NCBI RefSeq assembly: GCF_900107135.1
Contig: NZ_FNOV01000008.1
Location: 1 to 64,000 of the forward strand
Length of the DNA stretch: 64,000 nt
From: Hymenobacter psychrophilus
Lineage (GTDB): Bacteria; Bacteroidota; Bacteroidia; Cytophagales; Hymenobacteraceae
Direction: 5' to 3'
Numbering within the stretch: the first letter of the stretch is position 1; every line of letters starts with the position of its first letter. Made by a program: the position numbers and the translations under genes. Under the pieces are notes generated by a model. The model saw only the letters and a list, made by a program, of their open reading frames with translations, searched no databases and was not told the origin of the DNA. This document shows, one piece after another, positions 33,106 to 40,838 of this stretch.

Positions 33106-33260
33106 TTCTGGGCAAGGAGTGCGTAGTGCCTGGAAAAAAACGGTCATTCTAAACCCGAGGAACTTTGTCTGCTGGTGCGGGTTCATCTTAACGCAAGCAG
33201 CGCTTTGTTCGTCATCATAACGCCCAGTTCTAAGCACCGGCAACGAAGCACTAAGCTCTA

Positions 33261-33464
33261 ATGACTATGTGGATTCAATACCTCATCATCGTACTGTTGT
33301 TTGCCGGGGCGGCCTTTTACGTGGGGCGCATCTTTTGGCGGGCTTTCGACAAAAGCCAGAGTGGCTGCGCCAAAGGCTGTGGTGGGGCATGCTCGGGCTT
33401 CAATGTGGACCAGATTCAGCGCACGATTGACCTGGCCACGCAGCGCCAGAAAGCTGGCGGCTAA
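33261..33464 (+). CDS. FeoB-associated Cys-rich membrane protein
   Basis: A 67-residue protein with one N-terminal membrane helix (IQYLIIVLLFAGAAFYVGRI) followed by a cysteine cluster SGCAKGCGGACSG, then a short soluble tail. This is the architecture of FeoB-associated Cys-rich proteins, which accompany ferrous-iron transporters in many Bacteroidota. No feoA or feoB lies nearby, so the association is by family only. Followed by a strong hairpin. Confidence 0.82.
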   Translation: MTMWIQYLIIVLLFAGAAFYVGRIFWRAFDKSQSGCAKGCGGACSGFNVDQIQRTIDLATQRQKAGG

Positions 33465-33497
33465 GGTCGCGCTTGCTTTTTCGGGCTTTGGCATAAC

Positions 33498-33538
33498 CTG
33501 CCCCCGTGCCGGCTACGTATAGCCTGGCACGGGGGCAG
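33498..33538. terminator. GC-rich hairpin terminator
   Basis: CTGCCCCCGTGCC (33498-33510) pairs with GGCACGGGGGCAG (33526-33538) and the inner GGCTA/TAGCC continues the stem. It lies 33 bases after the FeoB-associated gene. No T-tract. Confidence 0.75.
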
Positions 33539-33604
33539 CCGCGTTTGCGGCCCCTCCTATTTCTTTCCCGTACCTCTCTCTCCGACACCTAACTTACCCT
33601 GGTC

Positions 33605-33949
33605 ATGCAAGACAACGAAAAAGAACGTAGCCTCGTGAATGTAGAAAGCAAGCTGAACGCCGACGGCTTTACGGCTGATTTTCGGGTAACCGATGGCAAG
33701 CTTTTTCCCCTCACCGACGATAACAGCGCCCGCGGCTACATGCCGGACGAAGTAACCATCGTCGATTTCTACCGCTTCGAAGGCGAGAGCAACCCCGATG
33801 ATATGTCGATTCTCTATGCCATCCAGACCACCGATGGCGTGAAAGGTACCATTGCTACGGCCTACGGTACCTACGGCGACACCAGCGTCGACGAGTTCCT
33901 GAAAACGGTGGAGGACCTGGGCAAAAACCTCGACAAGAACCACAAGTAG
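33605..33949 (+). CDS. small conserved protein of the group labelled phosphoribosylpyrophosphate synthetase
   Basis: A 114-residue soluble protein with LNADGFTADFRVTDGKLFPL, VTIVDFYRFEGESNPDDMSI and LYAIQTTDGVKGTIATAYGT. I recognise this layout from a family common in Bacteroidota that databases often call phosphoribosylpyrophosphate synthetase. It is far too short for that enzyme and lacks its motifs, so the label is probably wrong. Real function unknown. A strong hairpin follows the stop. Confidence 0.75.
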   Translation: MQDNEKERSLVNVESKLNADGFTADFRVTDGKLFPLTDDNSARGYMPDEVTIVDFYRFEGESNPDDMSILYAIQTTDGVKGTIATAYGTYGDTSVDEFLKTVEDLGKNLDKNHK

Positions 33950-33973
33950 AGCGGCTAACTGCTCTGCAGCTAA

Positions 33974-34030
33974 AACTGCCCCCGCAACGCTCATTTCCGC
34001 TTCATCGGAATGGTCGTTGCGGGGGCAGTT
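33974..34030. terminator. 16-bp stem hairpin between convergent genes
   Basis: AACTGCCCCCGCAACG (33974-33989) pairs perfectly with CGTTGCGGGGGCAGTT (34015-34030) around a 25-base loop, ending one base before the mscS stop. It is a probable bidirectional terminator. Confidence 0.85.
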
Positions 34031-34031
34031 T

Positions 34032-34955
34032 CTATTGCTCTGGCTCTGGCTCTGGTTGCGGCGGGCGGCCCAGCCGCTGGCCAATTTTATCGAGTAATTC
34101 GGGCGAAATATCGAAGGTGCGGATGGGGAACGGAATGGAAATGCCGGCGTGGTCGAAGGCCCGCTTAATGCGCAACATTGCCTCACTCTTGGCACTCACA
34201 TAATCGGTCTGGCGGCGATACGGGATCCAGAAGCGCAGGGTGAAATTGATGGAGCTTTCGCCAAATTCGGTGAACATGACCTCCAGCGGCCGTTGCGTAA
34301 GCATGTCCGGAAAGTCGCGCATGCATTCCAGCACCACTGCCCTTACCTGCTCCAGATTAGCATCGTAGCTAACCCCGCAGGGCACATCAACCCGGCGCTG
34401 CGTGGTTTCGGTGAAGTTGATAACCGAGCTTTCAAAGACCTTGCGGTTGGGTACGCGCACCAGCTCGCCCGTTACCTGGCGCAGATCGAGCGTGCGCAAA
34501 TTGATTCGCTCGATAGTACCAAAATAGGTTTCGGTCTGGATAACGTCGCCCACCGTGAAGGGCCGCTGCACGGCAATGAGAATGCCACTGATAAAGTTGG
34601 CCGCAATATCCTGAAAGGCAAAGCCCAGGGCCAGACCAATGATACCAACACCGGCCAGCAAGGAGGTTACGGTTTTATCGAGCTGCAGTACTTCGAGCGT
34701 GAAAAACAGGCCAATAAGCAGCACACCCATGCGCACAATAGTGGCTACCAGGCTATTGAGCGTAACGCTGGGCGATACCCGGGGCAGCAGCCGCTCGATA
34801 ACCCGATGCACCATCTTGGCGACGAAGAAGGTAACCGTCAGAATCAGCAGCGCGATAAGCAGATTGGGCAGCAGCAGAATCAGGGCCTGGGTCCAGCGCG
34901 TCAGCTTATCCGAAATAAGCTCAAAGGCTCGTTGAAAATCTGTTACTCCAAACAT
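34032..34955 (-). CDS. mscS: mechanosensitive ion channel family protein (MscS)
   Basis: A 307-residue small-conductance channel that opens under osmotic downshock. Three N-terminal hydrophobic helices (LILLLPNLLIALLILTVTFF; GVLLIGLFFTLEVL; the pore helix region VGIIGLALGFAFQDIAANFI) lead into the beta and alpha/beta vestibule domains (QRPFTVGDVIQTETYFGTIE, NRKVFESSVINFTET). The final residues RPPQPEPEPEQ are acidic and repetitive. It stands alone on the minus strand. Confidence 0.94.
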   Translation of the reverse strand: MFGVTDFQRAFELISDKLTRWTQALILLLPNLLIALLILTVTFFVAKMVHRVIERLLPRVSPSVTLNSLVATIVRMGVLLIGLFFTLEVLQLDKTVTSLLAGVGIIGLALGFAFQDIAANFISGILIAVQRPFTVGDVIQTETYFGTIERINLRTLDLRQVTGELVRVPNRKVFESSVINFTETTQRRVDVPCGVSYDANLEQVRAVVLECMRDFPDMLTQRPLEVMFTEFGESSINFTLRFWIPYRRQTDYVSAKSEAMLRIKRAFDHAGISIPFPIRTFDISPELLDKIGQRLGRPPQPEPEPEQ

Positions 34956-35021
34956 GAAATAGTGCTAAAATACAAGGCAAGTTGTTGTCGGGTTGCTGCG
35001 AGCAAAAATTGTACTTGTTTC

Positions 35022-36044
35022 CTATCCCCACACTTTCGTGCCTTCCGAGCAGTTGCGGCACATCTCAATCTGGTCGCGGCCTTTGAGCAGCGAGGCGCGA
35101 AACTGCCGGTACTTGGGGCCGTGCCAGAGCTGGCGGAAGGTCTGGGTCTGCAGGTCGCCGAGGCGGTATTCGGCGTCTTTATCGAAGCAGCAGGGCACCA
35201 CGAGGCCGTCCCAGGTTATCACGCACGAGTGCCACATCTTCCAGCAGTGGTTGAGCAGCTTGTTTTTTAGATTCCAGGTGCCGTCGCCCTGGTTTTCGTA
35301 GCGCGAGTAATAGTCGATGGTCGGAATGAGGGGCGAGCCGTTGTGGTGGTCGTAAATCTGGGCCGTTTTAAACCACACGTCGTCCACGCCCAGCTCGCGG
35401 GCCAGCGTGCGGGCCTCGTCCAGCTGGTGCTCATTGGGCCGCACCACCAGAAACTGAAATACAATGCGCGGCGTGCTCGACTTCAGCTCTTTACGCCACT
35501 TCACCACGTTGCGGGTACCCTCCAGCACCTTGTCGATTTTGCCGCCTACCCGGTACTGCTGGTACACCTCCTGGGTGGTGCCGTCGAGCGAGATGATGAG
35601 CCGGTCGAGGCCCGACTCGACGGTGCGGCGGGCGTTGTCGTCGTTGAGGTAATGGGCGTTGGTGCTGGTGGCGGTGTAAATGCCCTTGCCGGCCGCGTAC
35701 TTCACCAGCTCCAGAAAATTGGGGTGCAGGTAGGGCTCGCCCTGGAAGTAGAAAATCAGGTACCAGAGCCGCGAGGCCACCTCATCAATGGTTTTGCGGA
35801 ACAGCGCGTCGGGCAGCATACCGGTGGGCCGCGTGAAGGAGCGCAGGCCACTGGGGCACTCGGGGCAGCGCAGGTTGCAGCTGGTGGTGGGCTCGAAGCT
35901 GAGCGCCACCGGTAGCCCCCAGTGCCGGGCCTTGCCCGTGGCCTTGCTCAGCAGGTAGCCACCCACCACCTGGGCCCCGTTCCAGAGGCGCCGAGGAGTG
36001 GCTTTAGAAAGAAAGTTGAGCGAATCGGTAAGCAGTGAGGACAT
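35022..36044 (-). CDS. radical SAM/SPASM domain protein
   Basis: A 340-residue radical SAM enzyme. The 4Fe-4S/SAM motif is TTSCNLRCPECPSG with Cys56, Cys60 and Cys63. The TIM-barrel strands YLIFYFQGEPYLHPNFLELV and LDRLIISLDGTTQEVYQQYR follow. The C-terminal SPASM domain has cysteines at CWKMWHSC, VVPCCFDKDAEYRLGD and CRNCSEG, binding extra clusters. Relatives modify peptides or act in cofactor or sugar pathways; no precursor peptide or partner is visible nearby, so the substrate is open. Confidence 0.9.
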   Translation of the reverse strand: MSSLLTDSLNFLSKATPRRLWNGAQVVGGYLLSKATGKARHWGLPVALSFEPTTSCNLRCPECPSGLRSFTRPTGMLPDALFRKTIDEVASRLWYLIFYFQGEPYLHPNFLELVKYAAGKGIYTATSTNAHYLNDDNARRTVESGLDRLIISLDGTTQEVYQQYRVGGKIDKVLEGTRNVVKWRKELKSSTPRIVFQFLVVRPNEHQLDEARTLARELGVDDVWFKTAQIYDHHNGSPLIPTIDYYSRYENQGDGTWNLKNKLLNHCWKMWHSCVITWDGLVVPCCFDKDAEYRLGDLQTQTFRQLWHGPKYRQFRASLLKGRDQIEMCRNCSEGTKVWG

Positions 36045-36074
36045 AAGCGAGGTAAAGGTACAGCCCTTGTCGGC

Positions 36075-36149
36075 AGCTATCAGCCATTAGCTGTTAGCCG
36101 ACGGCCATTCAGAAAAGAGCGAACAGCTATCAGCTAACGGCTAAAAGCT
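36075..36149. repeat. inverted TTAGCT-type repeat between divergent genes
   Basis: AGCTATCAGCCATTAGCTG (from 36075) is mirrored by CAGCTAACGGCTAAAAGCT (ending 36149), about 21 of 25 positions pairing. Because the flanking genes diverge, it cannot be a terminator of either. It shares words with 1140-1232 and 19719-19963. Confidence 0.65.
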
Positions 36150-36245
36150 TTTTTCTCGCCTCCGTGTGGAATCTGCGTCGGCCGTGCATCAGCTACCCAG
36201 AACCCGGCCGGTTCGCGATGGTTCCACCTTCTATTCTTTCTGCTG

Positions 36246-38255
36246 ATGCATTGCTTCCTCTATCTCGCGCTGGTGACCGGGCTGCTGCCCGCCGGTTCCG
36301 CTATGGCCCAGCCCAAGCCGGCCCCAACCGCTGCCGTGGCACCGGCCACCTACTCCGTTAACGGCCGCGTAACCGACCGCACTAGCGGCCAGGGCCTGCC
36401 CGGCGTTACGGTGCTCGTGAAGGGTACTTCCATCGGCGTCAGCACCCTGGCCAATGGCACGTATCAGATTGAAGTGCCCCAGGCTGGCAAAGTGCTGGTG
36501 TTCAATTCGATTGGCTTCGTATCGAAAGAATTGAAGCTGACCGGGCAAAAAGTGGTGGATGTAGGATTGCAGGTCAGTAGTGCGCAGTTGAGCGAGGTGG
36601 TGGTCACGGGTAACGCACCGGAGCGTCAGACTAAATCGGTGAGCTATAGTGCCGCAACTATTCAGGAAAGCGCCCTGCAGGGGCGGGTGTCCGGTGTAAG
36701 TGTGGGTAAGGCAGCGATAGTCCGCGCCCCCCAACGTTCCCGCCCCAGTGCGTCTCCCGTGGCTGATATGGCTGGGTATTCTTCAGCTTACATCCCGCAG
36801 CCCCGGCCCGAGCCCGGCGCGGGCGATACCTACGCCAGCGTGGCCGAAAACGGCTTCCGGGTGGCCCAAAAGGAGCCGCTCAGCACGTTTAGCATTGATG
36901 TGGACGCCGCCAGCTACAGCAACGTGCGCCGCTTCCTGCAGCAGGGCCAGCTGCCGCCACCCGAGGCCGTGCGGGTCGAGGAAATGCTCAATTATTTCCA
37001 GTATGACTACCCCCAGCCCGCCGCTACGGCCGCCGAGCCGTTTCGCGTGTTAACCGAGCAGGCCCAGTGCCCCTGGAACCCGCAGCACCAGCTGGTGCAG
37101 GTGGCCCTGCAGGCCCGCCGCGTGGCTACCAACCAGCTTCCGCCCGCCAACCTCGTATTCCTGGTCGATGTGTCGGGCTCGATGGACGGCCCCGACCGGC
37201 TGGGATTGGTGCAGCAGGGCCTGAAACTGCTGGTGCAGGAGTTGCGCCCCCAGGATAAAGTGGCGCTGGTAGTGTATGCCGGCGCGGCCGGCACCGTGCT
37301 GCCGCCCACAGCCGGCTCCGAAAAAGCCACTATCCGCCGGGCCATCGACAACCTGAGTGCGGGCGGCAGCACGGCCGGGGGCGCGGGCCTGCGCCTGGCC
37401 TACGATGTGGCCCGCCAGAACTTCAACCAGCAGGGCAACAACCGCGTCATCATCTGCTCCGATGGCGACTTCAACGTGGGCGAGCAGAGCGACAGCGCCA
37501 TGGAGCGCTTGGTGGTGCAGCAGCGCGAGTCGGGTGTTTTCCTGACGGTGCTGGGCGTGGGCCGCGGCAACTACCAGGACCAGAAAATGGAGCTGCTGGC
37601 CGACAAAGGCAACGGCAACTACGCCTACCTCGACAACCTCGACGAGGCCCGCCGGGTGCTCGTGCGCCAGTTCGGCGGCACGCTGTTTACGCTGGCCCAG
37701 GATGTAAAGCTGCAAGTCGAATTCAACCCGGCCCGGGTGCGCGAATACCGCCTCGTGGGCTACGAAAACCGCCTGCTGGCCGCCGAAGACTTCAACAACG
37801 ACCGTAAAGACGCCGGTGAGCTGGGCTCGGGCCACACCGTGACGGCCCTCTACGAAATAGTGCCCGTGGGCGCGCCGGCCACCGTCGATGCGCTTAAATA
37901 CCAGCCTGCTCCGGCCACGCGCCCGGCCCTGGCCTCGGCCGAGCTGCTGACGGTGAAGCTGCGCTACAAGGAGCCGCGCGGCACCGCTAGTCGCCTGCTG
38001 GCGCTGCCGCTGGCCGGCGTGGCCCGGCCTCTGGCCGATGCCAGCGAAAACCTGCGCTTTGCCGCCGCCGTGGCCCAGTTTGGCATGCTGCTGCGCCAGA
38101 GCGAGCACCGCGGCAGCGCCACCTACGAGGCCACCGCCCGCCTCGCCGACGGTGCCCGCCGCTTCGATCCCGAAGGCTACCGGGCCGAATTGGTGCGCCT
38201 TGTGCGCCTGGCCGAAGGGCTGCAGCCGGCCCCGGTGGTGGTGGGCGCACGGTAG
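36246..38255 (+). CDS. exported von Willebrand factor A domain protein with carboxypeptidase-regulatory N-domain
   Basis: A 669-residue exported protein with a signal peptide (LYLALVTGLLPAGSAMAQ). A carboxypeptidase-regulatory-like beta domain spans about 35-115 (SVNGRVTDRTSGQGLPGVTV) and ends in a SusC-like LSEVVVTG. A YfbK-type region follows (PLSTFSIDVDAASYSNVRRF, VRVEEMLNYFQYDYP). The VWA domain has a complete metal site (LVFLVDVSGSMDG; SAGGSTAGGAGL; IICSDGDFNVG), and a DUF3520-like C-terminus closes it. Partner proteins are unknown; a hairpin terminator follows. Confidence 0.9.
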   Translation: MHCFLYLALVTGLLPAGSAMAQPKPAPTAAVAPATYSVNGRVTDRTSGQGLPGVTVLVKGTSIGVSTLANGTYQIEVPQAGKVLVFNSIGFVSKELKLTGQKVVDVGLQVSSAQLSEVVVTGNAPERQTKSVSYSAATIQESALQGRVSGVSVGKAAIVRAPQRSRPSASPVADMAGYSSAYIPQPRPEPGAGDTYASVAENGFRVAQKEPLSTFSIDVDAASYSNVRRFLQQGQLPPPEAVRVEEMLNYFQYDYPQPAATAAEPFRVLTEQAQCPWNPQHQLVQVALQARRVATNQLPPANLVFLVDVSGSMDGPDRLGLVQQGLKLLVQELRPQDKVALVVYAGAAGTVLPPTAGSEKATIRRAIDNLSAGGSTAGGAGLRLAYDVARQNFNQQGNNRVIICSDGDFNVGEQSDSAMERLVVQQRESGVFLTVLGVGRGNYQDQKMELLADKGNGNYAYLDNLDEARRVLVRQFGGTLFTLAQDVKLQVEFNPARVREYRLVGYENRLLAAEDFNNDRKDAGELGSGHTVTALYEIVPVGAPATVDALKYQPAPATRPALASAELLTVKLRYKEPRGTASRLLALPLAGVARPLADASENLRFAAAVAQFGMLLRQSEHRGSATYEATARLADGARRFDPEGYRAELVRLVRLAEGLQPAPVVVGAR

Positions 38256-38264
38256 CAGGCAAAA

Positions 38265-38319
38265 CGCGCCGCCGGTTTTCAGCCCGCACTGGTAGCGGAA
38301 GCTGAAAACCGGCGGCGCG
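38265..38319. terminator. 19-bp perfect stem after the VWA gene
   Basis: CGCGCCGCCGGTTTTCAGC (38265-38283) and its exact inverse (38301-38319) form a hairpin with a 17-base loop, ten bases after the stop. Confidence 0.85.
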
Positions 38320-38620
38320 GCTGTCATCAAAATAAATGCGAATACGGGCCGTTAGTCTTGCAACCTGGCGGGCCCGGCCGGTGCTCCTGCTTTCAGCAGC
38401 ATTGCCTGGCCCCCCAGTGGTCAGCGTCGGCAGTTCCAACCCCCATTTCCGAAGGTGGCCCACCTCACTCACAGACGGCGGACGCAGCGAGTTGCAGCTC
38501 CTGTGTTGCTCACGCCGCCGGGCCGCCTTCGGTTTTTTTATGAGAAGTTAGATAATAGAGGTGAGCAGTGAGCTAGACGAAGCCCTTGGGCAACCCCAGC
38601 ACATGTCTCACCTCTTATTT
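38320..38620. other. non-coding gap with a terminator hairpin
   Basis: No supported gene; short frames lack coding character. GATAATAGAGGTGAG (about 38551-38565) pairs with CTCACCTCTTATTT (about 38605-38618), giving a likely terminator for the minus-strand barrel gene that stops at 38621. The rest is unassigned. Confidence 0.5.
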
Positions 38621-39367
38621 CTAAAACGAGTAGTTCAGCGAAGCCTTGATGACGCGGTTCTGGGCGTCGAAGTTGTTGTTTTTGTCGAGCGAAGACAGGC
38701 CGTAGTCGTAGCCGGCGCTCAGGCCGAAGCCGTTCTGGAACTGGTAGCCCAGGCCGCCCACTACGGCAAAGTCTACGGTCCGCAGCTGGTCTTTCACGTC
38801 GAAATCGGTTTTGAACGCCGAGAAACCCAGGGCGCTGGCCTGCACGCGGGCCTTGCCCGAAAGTAGCACCGAAGCCTGGGGCCCAGCGTACACGTAAAGC
38901 CCGTCGGTGATGTAGGCCTTGGCCAATACCGGAATATCGAGGTAGGCCAGGCGGGCCGTAGCGTCGAGCTTGGCATTGAGGAAGTTGAACTGTTCGAGCG
39001 GAATGCGGCCGTTCAGCTTAACGCCCTTCTCGGAGTAGCCCAGGCCGGGCTCGATGGCAAAGCGTGGGCCGAGCGGCAGCGTGGCATACAGGCCGGCATA
39101 GAAGCCCGGTTTCATTTGCTTGGTAACGGCCCCGTTGGTGTAATCCGCCAGGTCGGTGAAGGTATTCACGGCATCGCCCGACAGATCGGCCACGTTTACG
39201 CCGGCCCGGATGCCGAATTTTACGCCGTCGGTGGCCGACGACGGGGAGGAATAGGACGACGCAGGCCGGGCCGGTACGCGGCGCACCTGCGCTTCGGCAG
39301 CGGTGGCAAAACCGGAAACAAGGAGAGTGGCGGCGGCGAGGCGAGCGAAGAGCTGAGCAGTAGTCAT
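38621..39367 (-). CDS. porin family outer-membrane beta-barrel protein
   Basis: A 248-residue outer-membrane protein. The ATG at 39367 gives a signal peptide (LFARLAAATLLVSGFATAAEAQ). A Ser/Pro-rich linker then leads to the barrel: KFGIRAGVNVADLSGD, KPGFYAGLYATLPLGPRFAI, EPGLGYSEKGVKLNG, AYLDIPVLAKAYITDGLYVY, AGPQASVLLSGKARV and the closing strand RVIKASLNYSF ending in Phe. This is the OMP_b-brl_2 (PorT-like) family, common in Bacteroidota. Function unspecified. Upstream in-frame codons to 39568 are unlikely to be translated. Confidence 0.88.
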   Translation of the reverse strand: MTTAQLFARLAAATLLVSGFATAAEAQVRRVPARPASSYSSPSSATDGVKFGIRAGVNVADLSGDAVNTFTDLADYTNGAVTKQMKPGFYAGLYATLPLGPRFAIEPGLGYSEKGVKLNGRIPLEQFNFLNAKLDATARLAYLDIPVLAKAYITDGLYVYAGPQASVLLSGKARVQASALGFSAFKTDFDVKDQLRTVDFAVVGGLGYQFQNGFGLSAGYDYGLSSLDKNNNFDAQNRVIKASLNYSF

Positions 39368-39671
39368 GAGCGGAAAGTATTGGAAAGAAAGGGCTGAGAG
39401 GGTATTAAGCAGGACCGTATGGCAAAACCGTGCCAGACTATTGGCTGGCCGTGCTGCTCCGCGCGGGCTTCTGCCAGGCTCAGCCCAAAGGCATTGGCTA
39501 TAAGGCCGTATGGTGAAGCAGGGTGGTTGGACCGAGGTGGCCATTGCCGACCAGTTTGGTAGTGTCACCCTTCTAATTGACTACCGTTCGTTAGGATTTT
39601 TTTAAGCTCCGAATTTGGAATTGCCAGTTTGCCTCTCCACCTTGCCGCCACTAAAACGCCTCGTTGCCCCC
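39368..39671. other. non-coding region upstream of the Phe/Tyr leader and the barrel gene
   Basis: Holds the divergent promoters of the barrel gene (minus) and the aromatic operon (plus). No exact TAnnTTTG box is seen for either; TTAGGATTTTTTT near 39591 and GAATTTGG near 39611 are the AT-richest candidates on the plus strand. No ORF is supported. Confidence 0.45.
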
Positions 39672-39749
39672 ATGCTTCAGTCTGCCGTTCGCTTTTATTT
39701 CAGCTTTTATTTCTACTGCCTCCCCAGCAGTCGAGCGGCCGTTCTGTAG
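39672..39749 (+). CDS. Phe/Tyr-rich leader peptide of the aromatic amino acid operon
   Basis: A 25-residue ORF beginning ATG CTT CAG and containing RFYFSFYFYC: four Phe and three Tyr codons within eight consecutive codons (39693-39716), then ending at TAG 39747-39749. It lies directly before a strong intrinsic terminator and the prephenate dehydratase gene. This is the arrangement of classical ribosome-mediated attenuation (pheL in enterobacteria). Here both Phe and Tyr codons occur, matching an operon that makes both amino acids. No Shine-Dalgarno is visible, which is normal for the phylum. Translation has not been shown. Confidence 0.85.
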   Translation: MLQSAVRFYFSFYFYCLPSSRAAVL

Positions 39750-39769
39750 TATTTCGATTCGAAATTTTC

Positions 39770-39804
39770 AGCGCCTCCCGACACTTTCGGGAGGCGCTTT
39801 TTTT
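39770..39804 (+). terminator. attenuator: intrinsic terminator between leader peptide and pheA
   Basis: AGCGCCTCCCGA (39770-39781) pairs perfectly over 12 bp with TCGGGAGGCGCT (39787-39798) around a five-base loop, followed by seven T (39798-39804). It is the best canonical intrinsic terminator in the window, yet no full gene lies upstream of it. It starts 20 bases after the leader stop and ends 55 bases before pheA. GCCTCCC also occurs in the leader (39718-39724), just after the Tyr codons, and could compete for the descending arm GGGAGGC (39789-39795). Confidence 0.88.
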
Positions 39805-39859
39805 GTGCCCGTAGCCAAGCGTTTCAAACACCAGATTGCCCATTTTACCACCTCACCTC

Positions 39860-40780
39860 ATGGTTGCTATTCAAGGTTTCGAAGGCTGTTTCCACCAGAT
39901 TGCGGCCCGCCGGTACTTCGGGGCGGCGGTGGCCGTGCAGCCGTGCGCCACCTTCGGCCAGCTGGTGGCGGCTGTGGCCGAGGGGGTGGTAGCGGCCGGG
40001 GTGATAGCCATCGAAAACTCGCTGGCCGGTAGTATTCTGCCCAACTATGCGCTGCTGCGCCGGGCCGGGCTGCGCATCACGGGCGAGGTGTACCTGCCCA
40101 TCCGCCAGCACCTGCTGGGCCTGCCCGGCCAGACGCTGGCCGAGGTGCGCGAGGTGCATTCGCATCCCATGGCCCTGCTGCAGTGCGCCGATTTTCTGGG
40201 CCGCCACCCGCACTGGCAACTCGTCGAAACCCAGGATACGGCCCTGAGTGCGCGCCATCTGCGCGAGCGGCCCCAGCCAGGGCGGGCCGCGGTGGCTGGC
40301 GAGCTGGCCGCCGAGCTATTCGGGCTCGATATCCTGGCGCCCGATATCCAGACTGAGCCCCATAACTACACTCGCTTCCTGGTGCTGCATCGGGCGGCCG
40401 CCGCGCCTTTCGAGCCCCGGCCCAACAAAGCCTCGCTGTATTTCGAAGCGCCAAATGTGCCCGGAGGCCTTGCACAGGTGCTTACGGCAGTGGCGGCGCA
40501 GGGCGTGAACCTCTCGAAGCTGCAGTCGTGTCCCCGGCCGGGCCGCACCTGGCACTACTATTTTCACGCCGACCTCGAGTTCGATGAGCCAGCCCAGCTC
40601 GCGGCCACTCTCGCGGCCCTGGTCCCGCTCACCGATAGCCTGCAGGTGCTGGGCACCTACTGCCGGGGGGCTATGGAACTTGGGATGCGTGAGGGAGCCA
40701 CTCTTGTGCTGAGCGCATCGGAACGGCCGCAGAATGCCATAGTCGCTACCCCAAAAATCGTTGTGCCAGAGCTGCGTTGA
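39860..40780 (+). CDS. pheA: prephenate dehydratase with ACT domain
   Basis: Converts prephenate to phenylpyruvate, the committed step to phenylalanine. The 306-residue protein has the catalytic domain (IAIENSLAGSILPNYALL; HPMALLQCADFL; NYTRFLVLHR, with Thr-Arg-Phe of the active site). The C-terminal ACT domain (KASLYFEAPNVPGGLAQVLT, about 205-275) is for feedback by Phe. The ESRP loop of enterobacterial ACT domains is SKLQSCPRPGRTWHYYFHAD here, a variant I associate with Bacteroidota. It lacks the fused chorismate mutase, which is supplied by the last gene of the locus. First gene after the attenuator. Confidence 0.94.
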   Translation: MVAIQGFEGCFHQIAARRYFGAAVAVQPCATFGQLVAAVAEGVVAAGVIAIENSLAGSILPNYALLRRAGLRITGEVYLPIRQHLLGLPGQTLAEVREVHSHPMALLQCADFLGRHPHWQLVETQDTALSARHLRERPQPGRAAVAGELAAELFGLDILAPDIQTEPHNYTRFLVLHRAAAAPFEPRPNKASLYFEAPNVPGGLAQVLTAVAAQGVNLSKLQSCPRPGRTWHYYFHADLEFDEPAQLAATLAALVPLTDSLQVLGTYCRGAMELGMREGATLVLSASERPQNAIVATPKIVVPELR

Positions 40781-40838
40781 GCCGACTCTGGGCTCAACGC
40801 AATTCACTGTTCGTTCCAACCGCTAAAATACCGCCCAG

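Noticed and set aside
37050..38330. 426-codon minus-strand open frame
   Set aside because: Shadow of the VWA protein; runs through its terminator hairpin and has no domain.
38336..38551. 71-codon ORF after the VWA gene
   Set aside because: Cys/Arg-rich, no conserved features, overlaps other equally open frames; treated as non-coding.
39668..40032. Longer ORF (122 codons) starting near the leader peptide
   Set aside because: It runs through the attenuator hairpin and into pheA in another frame; the 25-codon ORF with the F/Y run is the one consistent with the architecture.
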